Below are positions 25,583 to 33,476 of a stretch of DNA of 64,000 nucleotides, piece after piece. Position 1 is the stretch's first letter. Every line of letters starts with the position of its first letter. The notes under the pieces were generated by a model that was not told the DNA's origin, searched no databases, and was given only the letters and a program-made list of their open reading frames with translations. This stretch comes from Alphaproteobacteria bacterium (GTDB lineage Bacteria; Pseudomonadota; Alphaproteobacteria; CACIAM-22H2), in contig WGNX01000004.1 in NCBI GenBank assembly GCA_016124335.1, positions 208,418 to 272,417 of the forward strand. Reading direction: 5' to 3'. The translations under genes were made by a program, and so were the position numbers.

Positions 25583-26368
25583 ATGACGTTCCCGCCGAAA
25601 AACGCGCCCGCGCTACGTACGCAAATCGTTGACATCGCCCGGCGTGCCGGCACGGCCATTCTCGACATTTATAATTCGGGCTATACGACGCGCGCCAAGC
25701 CTGATCGGACGCCCGTCACGGATGCCGACGAGCGCGCGGAAGCCCTGATTGTTGCTGAGTTAAGAAATCTGACGCCGGAAATTCCGATCGTCGGTGAAGA
25801 GGGGTACGCGAACGGTCGAGCCGGAATCGCGCAGCCCCCGCCCCCCCAGTTCTGGTTGGTCGATCCGCTTGATGGGACACGGGAATTCGTCGCCCGAAAT
25901 GGCCAGTTTTCAGTCAACATCGGTCTGGTCTCAAACGGGCGCCCGCTTCTGGGGGTCATTCATGCGCCAGCCGATGGCCTGTTCTGGTCCGGATGCGTGG
26001 GCGCCGGTGCATTCCGGCAGAAGGACGACGGCCCCGAAAAATCGATCCAGGCCCGAGGAATGCCGCAGAACGGGCTGGTCATCGTCACCTCGCGCAGCCA
26101 CGCGTCCGGGGCGGACAGTGCGGTTGCGAGCGCATATCCGATCGCGGAACACAGAAAGCTCGGATCGGCGGCAAAATTCGGGCTGATTGCCGAAGGAACA
26201 GCCGATCTGTACCCACGCATGGGACCGACCAGCGAGTGGGATACCTGTGCCGGCGAAGCAATTCTCGTTTCGGCAGGCGGTCATGTCGAGCGGACCGACG
26301 GCCGCCTTCTCGAGTACGGAAAGCTTGGCTTTCGCAATCCCGATTTCGTCGCGCGCGGCGCCTGGTAG
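25583..26368 (+). CDS. cysQ: 3'(2'),5'-bisphosphate nucleotidase
   Basis: A 261-aa Mg-dependent, Li-sensitive-type phosphatase of the inositol monophosphatase superfamily. It hydrolyses PAP/PAPS from sulfate assimilation and CoA-transfer reactions. Metal-binding motifs are VGEEGY, the central DPLDGTREF and the late WDTCAGEAIL. Length is close to family norm. It starts at ATG 25583. The gene is followed after 53 bp by the carboxymuconolactone-decarboxylase-like gene on the same strand. Confidence 0.92.
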   Translation: MTFPPKNAPALRTQIVDIARRAGTAILDIYNSGYTTRAKPDRTPVTDADERAEALIVAELRNLTPEIPIVGEEGYANGRAGIAQPPPPQFWLVDPLDGTREFVARNGQFSVNIGLVSNGRPLLGVIHAPADGLFWSGCVGAGAFRQKDDGPEKSIQARGMPQNGLVIVTSRSHASGADSAVASAYPIAEHRKLGSAAKFGLIAEGTADLYPRMGPTSEWDTCAGEAILVSAGGHVERTDGRLLEYGKLGFRNPDFVARGAW

Positions 26369-26421
26369 CGGTCTGCGGCGCGCCAGATCTATAGTTCGAG
26401 CGACAGGATACGGAGGATGGA

Positions 26422-26970
26422 ATGGCCCGCGTACGTGACATCGGCCCCGGCGAACTTCCGGATGACGCGGCCGCCATCTACCGGCGCTACGTGCACGAAT
26501 ACGGCCCGTTCGCCAATCAGGTCGCCACGCTCGCCCATGTACCGGCGGCCGTGCGCCATCTTCCCGCAATGCTCATGGAACTGCGCGCGGCGGCAACCCT
26601 GCCGCGCCGTTATCTCGAACTTGCGATCGTTGCCGTTTCGAAGCGCAATGCCTGTCATTACTGCGTGGGCCATCACGTCCCGATGCTGGCCGTCGAAGGC
26701 GTTCCGGCCGACGCCGTCGCCCAGATTCCCGATCGCGTCGACCATACTGCGTTGACGGACATCGACCGGCTCGTCATTGCCTACTCGGTCGCGGTCAATG
26801 ACGATCCACATCGGATCCGGGATTCGATGCATGCCGAACTTCGCCGTCACTTCAGCGAGGCCCAAATCGTCGAACTGACGCTGCGTATCGCGCTCACGGG
26901 ATTTTTCAACAAGTTTTCGGAGGCTCTCGGGATCGAGGAAGAGCCGTCAGGCAATGCTGCCGCGCAGTAG
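26422..26970 (+). CDS. carboxymuconolactone decarboxylase / AhpD-like protein
   Basis: A 182-aa all-helical protein of the CMD/AhpD superfamily. The redox-type motif CHYCVGHH (about 74-81) gives the CxxC-x2-H arrangement of peroxidase-related, AhpD-like members rather than true decarboxylases. ELAIVAVSKRNAC just before it is the standard lead-in helix. It could reduce peroxides in partnership with a peroxiredoxin, but none is nearby. A GGAGGA ribosome site precedes ATG 26422. The stop is 2 bp from that of the convergent ParA-like gene. Confidence 0.85.
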   Translation: MARVRDIGPGELPDDAAAIYRRYVHEYGPFANQVATLAHVPAAVRHLPAMLMELRAAATLPRRYLELAIVAVSKRNACHYCVGHHVPMLAVEGVPADAVAQIPDRVDHTALTDIDRLVIAYSVAVNDDPHRIRDSMHAELRRHFSEAQIVELTLRIALTGFFNKFSEALGIEEEPSGNAAAQ

Positions 26971-26972
26971 CG

Positions 26973-27620
26973 TCAACGGGTAACGCCGGCGTAACCCGCG
27001 ATTTCGCTCGCGAGCCTCGTCATTTCCTGTGCCGCGGTCGAGCCGGGTTCGGCTTCCGTGACGCCAAGTCCCTGCCCCAGGCTCGACGCATAGGCCGTTC
27101 GATTGCCAAGTACAATATTGGCGACGGGCGTTTCGCTGGCCGCCAGCTTCCGGGCAACGTCTTCCGCCAACAACGAGCGGGGCGGCATCCGGTTGACGAC
27201 AAGCAGAGCCGCGCGGCGTTCGGCCTTCGCGACATCGAGTGTCGGCTGCGTCGCCCAGAGATCCATTGGCGAAGGCTGAACCGGAACGACGACAAGATGC
27301 GAATAGCGGATCGCAATGCGCGAATCGCTCTGCGCGTGGGGCGCGGAATCAACGACGACCACATCGTGTTCGCGCGACAATCGGTCCAGCTCGTGCGGCA
27401 GACGCCACCCGGACAGGCGCGCAAAAGCAAAGCCAAGACCGCTATCGGGGCGCGCCCGCGCGCGGATGTCGGTCCACAAGGAAAACGAACCCTGCGGATC
27501 GATGTCGACCGCCGCCACCGCCAGCCCCGACTGCGACCATATTGCCGCGAGGTGTGCGGCAAGCGTCGTCTTGCCCGCCCCGCCCTTCTGTTGCGCGATC
27601 GTCACGACTTTTCCGGCCAT
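26973..27620 (-). CDS. ParA/MinD-family ATPase (orphan)
   Basis: A 215-aa deviant-Walker ATPase. KGGAGKTT (about 12-19) contains the signature first lysine and the P-loop lysine. VDIDPQGS is the switch I region and VVVDSAPHAQ is Walker B. No parB or centromere-like repeat is adjacent, so chromosome or plasmid partition is not implied. Such orphans often place proteins or complexes in the cell. ATG 27620 is preferred to a frame extending 36 bp upstream. It is divergent from the Sua5 gene (60 bp gap). Confidence 0.85.
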   Translation of the reverse strand: MAGKVVTIAQQKGGAGKTTLAAHLAAIWSQSGLAVAAVDIDPQGSFSLWTDIRARARPDSGLGFAFARLSGWRLPHELDRLSREHDVVVVDSAPHAQSDSRIAIRYSHLVVVPVQPSPMDLWATQPTLDVAKAERRAALLVVNRMPPRSLLAEDVARKLAASETPVANIVLGNRTAYASSLGQGLGVTEAEPGSTAAQEMTRLASEIAGYAGVTR

Positions 27621-27680
27621 CGCGCCACAATGCGCTGCGGTACTCGCCGGAAGCAAGCCTGCGTGCTAAATGGCCGGTGG

Positions 27681-28625
27681 ATGGGCGTCGTCAAACCTGT
27701 AAAAAGTTCGCTCCGCCGTGCCGCCGCCGCAATCCGGCAGGCACGGTTGGTCGCGTTTCCGACCGAAACCGTCTATGGGCTGGGCGCACTCGCTGGCAGC
27801 CCACGCGCGGTTCTGCGTCTCTACGCCGCAAAGGGGCGGCCGCGCTTCAATCCGCTGATCGCACATGTTGCGACCGCGGGCGAAGCGCACCGGCTGGTCC
27901 GATTCGACGACCGCGCCGAACTGCTCGCGCGTCATTTCTGGCCAGGACCGTTGACGATGGTGCTGCCGCGTCTGCCCGGCGCAGCCGTCTCCCGCATAGC
28001 CTGTGCCGGATTGCCGACCCTCGGCGTGCGCGTACCGGATCATCCGGTTGCGCTTGCACTGCTGCGGGCGGCCGGTCGCCCGATCGTCGCCCCAAGTGCA
28101 AATCCCTCCGGCCGCCTGTCGCCGACCCGCGCAGGCGACGTTGCCCGCACGTTGGGCGGGCGTGTCACGATGGTTCTCGACGGCGGCCCCTGCCGGGTCG
28201 GTCTTGAGTCAACGATCGTTGATCTCACGTGCCGCCCGGCCCGCCTGCTGCGGCCGGGTGGCATCGCACGAGAGGCAATCGAGCGGCTTATCGGGCGGCT
28301 CGACGCGGCTGGCGGCGCGATCATTGCCCCGGGCATGCTTGAAAGCCACTATGCGCCGCGTGCCCGTCTTCGGCTCCGCGCACGTTCGGCCGAGGCTGGC
28401 GAAGCATTTCTCGGCTTTGGCCAAATGCCTCCGCTCGCGCCCGAAATCCCCGCGCTCAACCTGTCGCCGAATGGCGATCTCACCGAAGCGGCGCACAATC
28501 TGTTCTCGTTTTTGCAGACGCTTGACCGTCCGCATGTCCGCACCATCGCAGTTGCTCCGATACCGACCTTTGGCGTCGGTTTGGCGATCCAGGACCGACT
28601 TGCGCGAGCAGCGGCGCCCCGCTAG
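27681..28625 (+). CDS. threonylcarbamoyl-AMP synthase (Sua5/TsaC, long form)
   Basis: A 314-aa enzyme that makes threonylcarbamoyl-AMP from Thr, bicarbonate and ATP for the t6A37 tRNA modification. The YrdC-fold core shows FPTETVYGLG, KGRPRFNPLI and SANPSG nucleotide motifs. The GLESTIVDL segment leads through an APGMLESHYAPR linker into a C-terminal Sua5 domain, which marks the long Sua5 form rather than short TsaC. The start is ATG 27681; longer frames run antisense over parA. The stop shares CTAG with the convergent GNAT gene. Confidence 0.92.
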   Translation: MGVVKPVKSSLRRAAAAIRQARLVAFPTETVYGLGALAGSPRAVLRLYAAKGRPRFNPLIAHVATAGEAHRLVRFDDRAELLARHFWPGPLTMVLPRLPGAAVSRIACAGLPTLGVRVPDHPVALALLRAAGRPIVAPSANPSGRLSPTRAGDVARTLGGRVTMVLDGGPCRVGLESTIVDLTCRPARLLRPGGIAREAIERLIGRLDAAGGAIIAPGMLESHYAPRARLRLRARSAEAGEAFLGFGQMPPLAPEIPALNLSPNGDLTEAAHNLFSFLQTLDRPHVRTIAVAPIPTFGVGLAIQDRLARAAAPR

Positions 28626-29128
28626 CCGGTTCGCACCATATAAACGGCGTCTGAACCATAGGTCCGCAGAACATCGGCATCGGCCTGCGCCGCCGCAAAG
28701 CCATGTCGCTCCCAAAGCGGGCGGGTGCCGTGGACGGCAACGAGGCTGAGCGGCGCTCCGTTCGCGACGGACGAAAGTCTTTCCAATGCGCGCGCGACCA
28801 GACCTTGCCCCCGGGCCGGAAGCGATACCGCGATATCGTGCAGGTGCAACACTTCGCGGCGCGTCGCGACGTAGGCTGCTTCGTCAAGACGAGGCGGAAC
28901 GCCGCGACGGGCCCACAACGCGAAGCAATATCCGACCGGTCCGTCATTCGTACGAGCGATGTGACAGGCCTGCCGTGCCGCCGCGAGCTTCGATGCGAAT
29001 GCCGCGCGTGATTCCGGGTGTTCCGGATAGAGTTCGGCCGCAAGCGCCTCGACGAAATCGAGATCGCTTTCCGTCATCGGGTGCCAGACCGGTGGATTTT
29101 GCGACCGGCGCGCTTCAGGTTCGGCCAT
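28622..29128 (-). CDS. GNAT-family N-acetyltransferase
   Basis: A 168-aa single-domain acetyltransferase. LHLHDIAVSLPARGQGLVARAL contains strand beta-4 and the acetyl-CoA loop R-x-x-G-x-G/A (ARGQGLVARAL). The C-terminal ERHGFAAA matches the closing GNAT strand region. The substrate is unknown. It starts at ATG 29128 and faces the unusual intergenic region 29129-29464. Its 3' end overlaps the Sua5 stop by 4 bp. Confidence 0.8.
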   Translation of the reverse strand: MAEPEARRSQNPPVWHPMTESDLDFVEALAAELYPEHPESRAAFASKLAAARQACHIARTNDGPVGYCFALWARRGVPPRLDEAAYVATRREVLHLHDIAVSLPARGQGLVARALERLSSVANGAPLSLVAVHGTRPLWERHGFAAAQADADVLRTYGSDAVYMVRTG

Positions 29129-29229
29129 CGCCAGTTTCTATCACGCGTTGGCAAGCCTGTGCGTCCAGGATGCCCGCTATGGTCGCGAACGGCAGGTTCA
29201 ACAAGCTCGAAGTCGGCGGCAAAGCCCTT

Positions 29230-29270
29230 AAAAAAGGTTGGGCCGCCGCACCCCCCGGAGCGGCGGCCCA
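29230..29270 (-). terminator. leftward intrinsic-terminator-like hairpin
   Basis: TGGGCCGCCGC (29239-29249) and GCGGCGGCCCA (29260-29270) form a perfect 11-bp stem with a 10-nt loop. Read on the minus strand, the stem is followed by ACC and then six T residues (29235-29230). No leftward protein gene lies between it and the divergent GlcD-type gene, so it would end a leftward transcript starting within 29271-29464 or attenuate the GNAT mRNA. Confidence 0.6.
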
Positions 29271-29379
29271 GATCGCGGGCCCGGCGACAGAAGCCGGCAC
29301 GAGGCCTGCGAAATCCCGGTGACGAAAAACCCCTCTCGACACCGTTTGAATATATTAGGGAGTATAGATAACCTCCCCG

Positions 29380-29420
29380 CACGCCGCTACGCCGATTGGG
29401 TCCATTGCGGCGTGTATTTT
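29380..29420 (+). terminator. hairpin with T-rich tail in the GlcD leader (possible attenuator)
   Basis: CACGCCGC (29380-29387) pairs perfectly with GCGGCGTG (29407-29414), followed by TATTTT. A competing pairing, CGCCG (29390-29394) with CGGCG (29408-29412), is possible, and another CGCCG follows at 29421. Mutually exclusive stems ahead of a T-rich tail are typical of attenuators, but this is inference. Confidence 0.4.
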
Positions 29421-29430
29421 CGCCGTTTTG

Positions 29431-29444
29431 TTGACTTGGATCAA
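29431..29444. promoter_or_regulatory. FNR/FixK/Dnr-type box
   Basis: TTGACTTGGATCAA matches the TTGAy-N4-rTCAA consensus of the CRP/FNR family of oxygen- or NO-responsive regulators. Its centre is about 27 bp before the GlcD-type ATG. That is too close for class II activation of that start, so repression, or control of a leftward transcript, is more likely if the site is real. Confidence 0.5.
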
Positions 29445-29464
29445 AGAAGGCTGGCTGGTTCCGC

Positions 29465-30919
29465 ATGATGCCCTCCCTCGACGACGCACCCCCTCCCGGC
29501 AAGGAATTTCTCGACCGCCTTCGTGCGATCGTCGGTCCGAAAGGCATCGTCGATTCCACCTCCGAAGCGGCAAAATTCGAGCGCGACGAGCGCGGCCTGT
29601 TCAACGGTAAGGCCGCGATTATCCTGCGCCCGTCATCGACCGAGGAAGTCGCCGCGATTCTTAAGGCCTGCAATGACGCGGCCGTGGCCGTCATCCCGCA
29701 GGGAGGCAATACGGGACTGGTCGGCGGCAGCACGCCAACGCCGGCCGGAAACGAAATAGTCCTTTCGCTATCGAGAATGAACCGCATCCGCGGCCTCGAC
29801 GCGGCGAACGACACGATTTCGGTCGACGCAGGCTGCATTCTCGCCGAAATCCAGAAGGCCGCCGCCGCCGTCGACAGGCAATTTGCACTTTCCCTGGCCG
29901 CAGAAGGTACCTGCCAGATCGGAGGAAACCTTTCGACGAATGCCGGTGGAATCAACGTGCTGCGCTTCGGGATGGCCCGCGAACAGGTTCTCGGCCTGGA
30001 AGTCGTCCTCGCGGACGGCCGGATACTTTCGACGATGAATGCATTGCGGAAAGACAATACGGGCTACGACCTCAAGCAGATATTCATCGGAGCCGAGGGG
30101 ACGCTTGGCGTAATAACCGGCGCGGTGCTGAAACTCCAACCCGCGCCGCGCGAAACGTCGACGTGCCTTGTGGCGGTCTCGTCCCCGGCGGCAGCGATCG
30201 AGCTTCTCGGTCGCGCCAAAACCGGCAGTGGCGGCAACTGCGTTGCCTTCGAACTCACCCACCGCCGCCTCCTCGACTTTGTCTTCGCGCATATTCCAGA
30301 AACGGCAGATCCCCTCGGCCGCCCCTATGAATGGTACGTGCTGGCTGAATTCGCGGCGGGCGACATGGGCGGCGCGCTCATGGCGATGGTCGAAGGACTT
30401 CTGGAGCGTGCATTCGAAGACGGTCTTGCGCTTGACGCGACGATTGCCGCATCCGAGGCGCAGCGACGCGCGCTCTGGCGCCTTCGTGAAAGCATGACCG
30501 AGGCGCAAAAGCCGGAAGGCGGATCAATCAAGCACGACATCGCCGTGCCTGTTTCGGCCGTTCCCGAATTCCTGGAAAAGGCAAGGGTCGCTTGCGAGGC
30601 GCTCGTGCCCGGTTGTCGTGTCTGCGCGTTTGGACATGCCGGGGACGGCAACATCCATTTCAATGTCAGCCAACCCGTCGGCGCTGACCGCGCGGGGTTT
30701 CTTGCGCGATGGCACGATATGAACCACGCCGTCCATGAAATCGTGGCATCGATGGGTGGATCCATTTCGGCCGAACATGGGATCGGCAGGCTGAAGCGTG
30801 ACGAACTCCCCTTCTACAAGGACGCCGTTGCGATCGATCTGATGCGGGCCATGAAGCGCGCGTTTGATCCGAACGGCATCCTCAATCCCGGTCGCGTGAT
30901 TCCAGATCCGGCGAACTGA
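29465..30919 (+). CDS. FAD-binding 2-hydroxy-acid dehydrogenase, GlcD / D-2-hydroxyglutarate dehydrogenase-like
   Basis: A 484-aa flavoprotein of the VAO/PCMH family. The FAD-binding domain (about 45-220) contains PQGGNTGLVGG, GGNLSTNAGG and FIGAEGTLGVIT. The C-terminal FAD-oxidase domain has the metal-site motif GHAGDGNIHFN and SAEHGIGRLK. It oxidises a D-2-hydroxy acid (glycolate, D-lactate or D-2-hydroxyglutarate) and passes electrons to quinone or an electron-transfer flavoprotein. It is single-domain, without the Fe-S half found in the larger gene at 54714-57611. Two adjacent ATGs (29465 and 29468) are possible starts. Confidence 0.9.
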   Translation: MMPSLDDAPPPGKEFLDRLRAIVGPKGIVDSTSEAAKFERDERGLFNGKAAIILRPSSTEEVAAILKACNDAAVAVIPQGGNTGLVGGSTPTPAGNEIVLSLSRMNRIRGLDAANDTISVDAGCILAEIQKAAAAVDRQFALSLAAEGTCQIGGNLSTNAGGINVLRFGMAREQVLGLEVVLADGRILSTMNALRKDNTGYDLKQIFIGAEGTLGVITGAVLKLQPAPRETSTCLVAVSSPAAAIELLGRAKTGSGGNCVAFELTHRRLLDFVFAHIPETADPLGRPYEWYVLAEFAAGDMGGALMAMVEGLLERAFEDGLALDATIAASEAQRRALWRLRESMTEAQKPEGGSIKHDIAVPVSAVPEFLEKARVACEALVPGCRVCAFGHAGDGNIHFNVSQPVGADRAGFLARWHDMNHAVHEIVASMGGSISAEHGIGRLKRDELPFYKDAVAIDLMRAMKRAFDPNGILNPGRVIPDPAN

Positions 30920-31013
30920 TCGGAAAATCGTGCGGGATTCGATGCCACATCGCTCCATTGGAGCGGCGCTGACGTGCTATTTTCCACCCACCTAGATCGA
31001 CCGGGATTTCGCC

Positions 31014-32825
31014 ATGAGCTATCAAGCGCCAATTGACGAAATGCACTTTGCGCTCGAAGCCATCGTCGGCATCGAAGCCCTCGCCGAAACATCCGCGAAT
31101 ACGCCGGATCCGGAAACATTTGCGCAGGTTCTCGAGGCAGCCGGCACGTTTGCCACTGATGAGCTGGCACCGTTGAATGCGGCCGGCGACCGCTCCGGCG
31201 CACACCTCGAAAATGGCGTCGTTCGCACGGCGCCCGGGTTCGCCATGGCCTATCGCCGCTTCGTCGAGAACGGCTGGAATGGTCTTCCATTCGCGGAAAG
31301 TCACGGCGGCCAGGCGTTGCCCTGGTCGATGGCCGTCGCGGTGCAGGAAATGTGGCAGTCCGCGAACATGTCGTTCGGGCTCTGCCCCTTGCTCACTCAA
31401 GGCGCAGTCGAGTTGCTCGCCCATCATGGGACCGCCGGACAGAAGGAGGCTTATCTCTCGCGACTTGTTTCGGGCGAATGGACCGGAACGATGAATCTCA
31501 CGGAGCCGCAGGCCGGCTCCGACGTCGGCGCACTGCGCACGCGCGCGCAGCGCGCGCCGGAGGCGGATGGTCGCCTCGGCGAGGCTTACCGAATCAAAGG
31601 CACGAAGATATTCATCACGTACGGCGAGCACGACATGACGGACAATATTGTCCATATGGTGCTCGCGCGCGTGCCCGGCGCCCCGCCGGGCCCGAAGGGG
31701 ATATCACTTTTCCTCGTCCCGAAATTTCTTCCCGGAGCGGAGGACGGAGCGCTTGGCGAACGCAACGACGTGCGCTGTGTTTCGCTTGAACACAAGCTCG
31801 GCATCAACGCTTCCCCGACCTGCGTGATGGCTTATGGCGACTCTGTCGGTGCCCTCGGCTGGCGCATCGGCGCCGAGGGCAAAGGACTCGAATGCATGTT
31901 CACGATGATGAACAACGCGCGGCTGGCTGTGGGGCTTCAGGGGGTCGCGATCGCCGAGCGTGCCTGTCAGGCAGCGCGGACCTATGCGGCGACGCGCATT
32001 CAGGGGCGCGCGATCGGCGAGAATTCGCATCTTCCCGCTCATATCGATCAGCACCCTGACGTGCGCCGGATGCTGCTCGACATGCGCGCCAAAACAGAAG
32101 CGGCAAGAGCTCTTGCCTATTCGGCCCATCTCTCGCTCGACCTCGCGGCCAAGGCGCGAAGTGACGCCGTTCGCCGCCATCATCAGGCCCGCGTCGATCT
32201 GCTCACGCCCGTGGTCAAGGCATGGGCGACCGATATCGGCTGCGACGTCGCATCGACGGGCGTGCAGATCCACGGCGGAATGGGTTACATCGAAGAAACC
32301 GGAGCAGCACAGCATCTTCGCGACGCCCGCATCGCGCCCATCTACGAAGGGACGAACGGAATTCAGGCCAACGATCTTGTATTCCGCAAGATCGCCCGAG
32401 ACGGCGGCGCCTCGGCGCGCGAATTCCTCAAGGAAATTCTCGATACGCAATCGCAGATTTCCGCATCGCAGGACGAGGATTTGCGAGCGATCGCCGAACG
32501 GCTTGCATATGGCCGCGAGGCGCTTTCCGGCGCAGTCGAGTCGATGCTGAATTTGCTCGAATCCGACCAGCGCGCGGCAGCCGCGGCTGCCGCGCCGTTC
32601 CTCAATCTATTCGGGGTCATCGCGGGTGCCGCTTTGCTCGCAAAAGGCGCAGCGGCGGCAGCCAAACGCCTTGCCGATGGCACGGGAGCGGCCGACTTCC
32701 TGCGTTCGCGGATTTCGATTGCCGGTTATTTCGCCCATTTTGTCGTGCCATTGTCGACGGGCCATCTTCATGCAATCCGATTTGGCGCGCCGGGAATTGC
32801 CCGACTTTCCGAAGCCCGATTGTGA
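31014..32825 (+). CDS. acyl-CoA dehydrogenase, long form (DmdC/AidB-like)
   Basis: A 603-aa flavoenzyme, longer than the classic 380-aa enzymes because of a C-terminal extension domain (from about 450). Core motifs are MNLTEPQAGSDVGALRT (FAD/substrate loop), KIFITYGEHD, and YEGTNGIQANDL carrying the catalytic Glu. The same architecture occurs in 3-methylmercaptopropionyl-CoA dehydrogenase (DmdC) and in many fatty acyl-CoA dehydrogenases, so substrate is open. It starts at ATG 31014. The 94 bp upstream contain the palindrome CGCTCC-ATT-GGAGCG (30952-30966). A terminator-like hairpin follows. Confidence 0.9.
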   Translation: MSYQAPIDEMHFALEAIVGIEALAETSANTPDPETFAQVLEAAGTFATDELAPLNAAGDRSGAHLENGVVRTAPGFAMAYRRFVENGWNGLPFAESHGGQALPWSMAVAVQEMWQSANMSFGLCPLLTQGAVELLAHHGTAGQKEAYLSRLVSGEWTGTMNLTEPQAGSDVGALRTRAQRAPEADGRLGEAYRIKGTKIFITYGEHDMTDNIVHMVLARVPGAPPGPKGISLFLVPKFLPGAEDGALGERNDVRCVSLEHKLGINASPTCVMAYGDSVGALGWRIGAEGKGLECMFTMMNNARLAVGLQGVAIAERACQAARTYAATRIQGRAIGENSHLPAHIDQHPDVRRMLLDMRAKTEAARALAYSAHLSLDLAAKARSDAVRRHHQARVDLLTPVVKAWATDIGCDVASTGVQIHGGMGYIEETGAAQHLRDARIAPIYEGTNGIQANDLVFRKIARDGGASAREFLKEILDTQSQISASQDEDLRAIAERLAYGREALSGAVESMLNLLESDQRAAAAAAAPFLNLFGVIAGAALLAKGAAAAAKRLADGTGAADFLRSRISIAGYFAHFVVPLSTGHLHAIRFGAPGIARLSEARL

Positions 32826-32867
32826 ATTTTTCTAGACTTGCCGCCAAAATTTGCTTGCACCGCGGCG

Positions 32868-32883
32868 TATTTGGGTCCAAATA
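32868..32883. promoter_or_regulatory. 16-bp dyad upstream of speD
   Basis: TATTTGG (32868-32874) and CCAAATA (32877-32883) are perfect inverted repeats separated by GT. It lies between the acyl-CoA dehydrogenase stop and the speD leader hairpin. It could be an operator or a short RNA hairpin. Confidence 0.4.
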
Positions 32884-32898
32884 GCCAAACAGATGCAC

Positions 32899-32931
32899 GG
32901 GGCGGTCGATGGAGAGTCGGCGGCCCCTTTT
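32899..32931 (+). terminator. terminator-like hairpin before speD
   Basis: GGGGC (32899-32903) pairs with GCCCC (32923-32927). An inner GTCGA/TCGGC helix (one G-U) continues the stem past a G-G mismatch around a 7-nt loop, and TTTT (32928-32931) follows. It can end the acyl-CoA dehydrogenase mRNA or, if transcription starts upstream of it, attenuate speD. Confidence 0.6.
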
Positions 32932-32937
32932 GTCTGC

Positions 32938-32967
32938 ATGAAAAAGGAAGGTGTGGGCAAGGAATGA
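32938..32967 (+). CDS. putative 9-codon upstream ORF overlapping the speD start
   Basis: ATG 32938 opens a frame of nine codons (Met-Lys-Lys-Glu-Gly-Val-Gly-Lys-Glu) whose TGA stop (32965-32967) overlaps speD ATG 32964 as ATGA. It lies just after the hairpin T-run. No ribosome binding site precedes it, and its own codons contain the AAGG-rich sequence that serves speD, so it may be chance. Translation would make speD expression dependent on termination at this stop. Confidence 0.3.
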   Translation: MKKEGVGKE

Positions 32968-33467
32968 CGACGAAATCGGCGCTGAGAAATCTGAAGGTGG
33001 TCGGCGGCGAAGCCCGCACGGCATCCCCCAAGGGCCTGAAGGCCGCGTCGAACGAACCGTCTTTCCATGTCCAGAGTGCCGGCGAAACAGTCGCCAAGGA
33101 CCATTTCGTCGAGCGAAACGGCATCAAATACGCCGGCACGCATTTGCTCGTCGAGCTTTGGGGCGCGAAGAATCTCGGCGACCTGCCGCTGACCGAAACG
33201 GCGCTTCGCGCCGGCGCAACGGCTGCGGGTGCCACGATCCTGCATTGCCATCTGCACCATTTCGGGCCGAACGCCGGCCTGTCGGGCGTTCTCGTGCTCG
33301 CCGAGAGCCATATTTCGATCCACACATGGCCCGAGCGCGAGTATGCGGCAATCGACATTTTCATGTGCGGCGTCTGCGATCCGTATCAGGCGATTCCTGC
33401 GATCAAGCAGGCTTTTGAACCGGCATCGGTTCAGATCGTCGAAAGCCGCCGCGGCGTGATGGCCTGA
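32964..33467 (+). CDS. speD: S-adenosylmethionine decarboxylase proenzyme (class 1)
   Basis: A 167-aa cytosolic pyruvoyl enzyme that makes decarboxylated SAM, the aminopropyl donor for spermidine. The self-cleavage motif AESHISIHTWPE is present; cleavage falls between Glu and Ser, with Ser becoming the pyruvoyl group. HCHLHHFGP and FMCGVC are other family motifs. About 40 N-terminal residues precede the core (KDHFVERNGIKYAGTHLLVE), slightly longer than small bacterial SpeD. It is followed 9 bp later by speE. Confidence 0.94.
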   Translation: MTTKSALRNLKVVGGEARTASPKGLKAASNEPSFHVQSAGETVAKDHFVERNGIKYAGTHLLVELWGAKNLGDLPLTETALRAGATAAGATILHCHLHHFGPNAGLSGVLVLAESHISIHTWPEREYAAIDIFMCGVCDPYQAIPAIKQAFEPASVQIVESRRGVMA

Positions 33468-33476
33468 GGCTGGCCG

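Larger units (their letters stand above)
29129..29464. other. 336 bp intergenic region with several structured elements
   Basis: The only gap above 300 bp. It lies between the leftward GNAT gene and the rightward GlcD-type gene. It holds a strong leftward terminator-like hairpin (29230-29270), a rightward hairpin with a T-rich tail (29380-29420) and an FNR/FixK-type palindrome (29431-29444). Frames crossing it encode only low-complexity Ala/Gly/Pro-rich peptides. A small RNA or a leader attenuator is possible. Confidence 0.5.
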
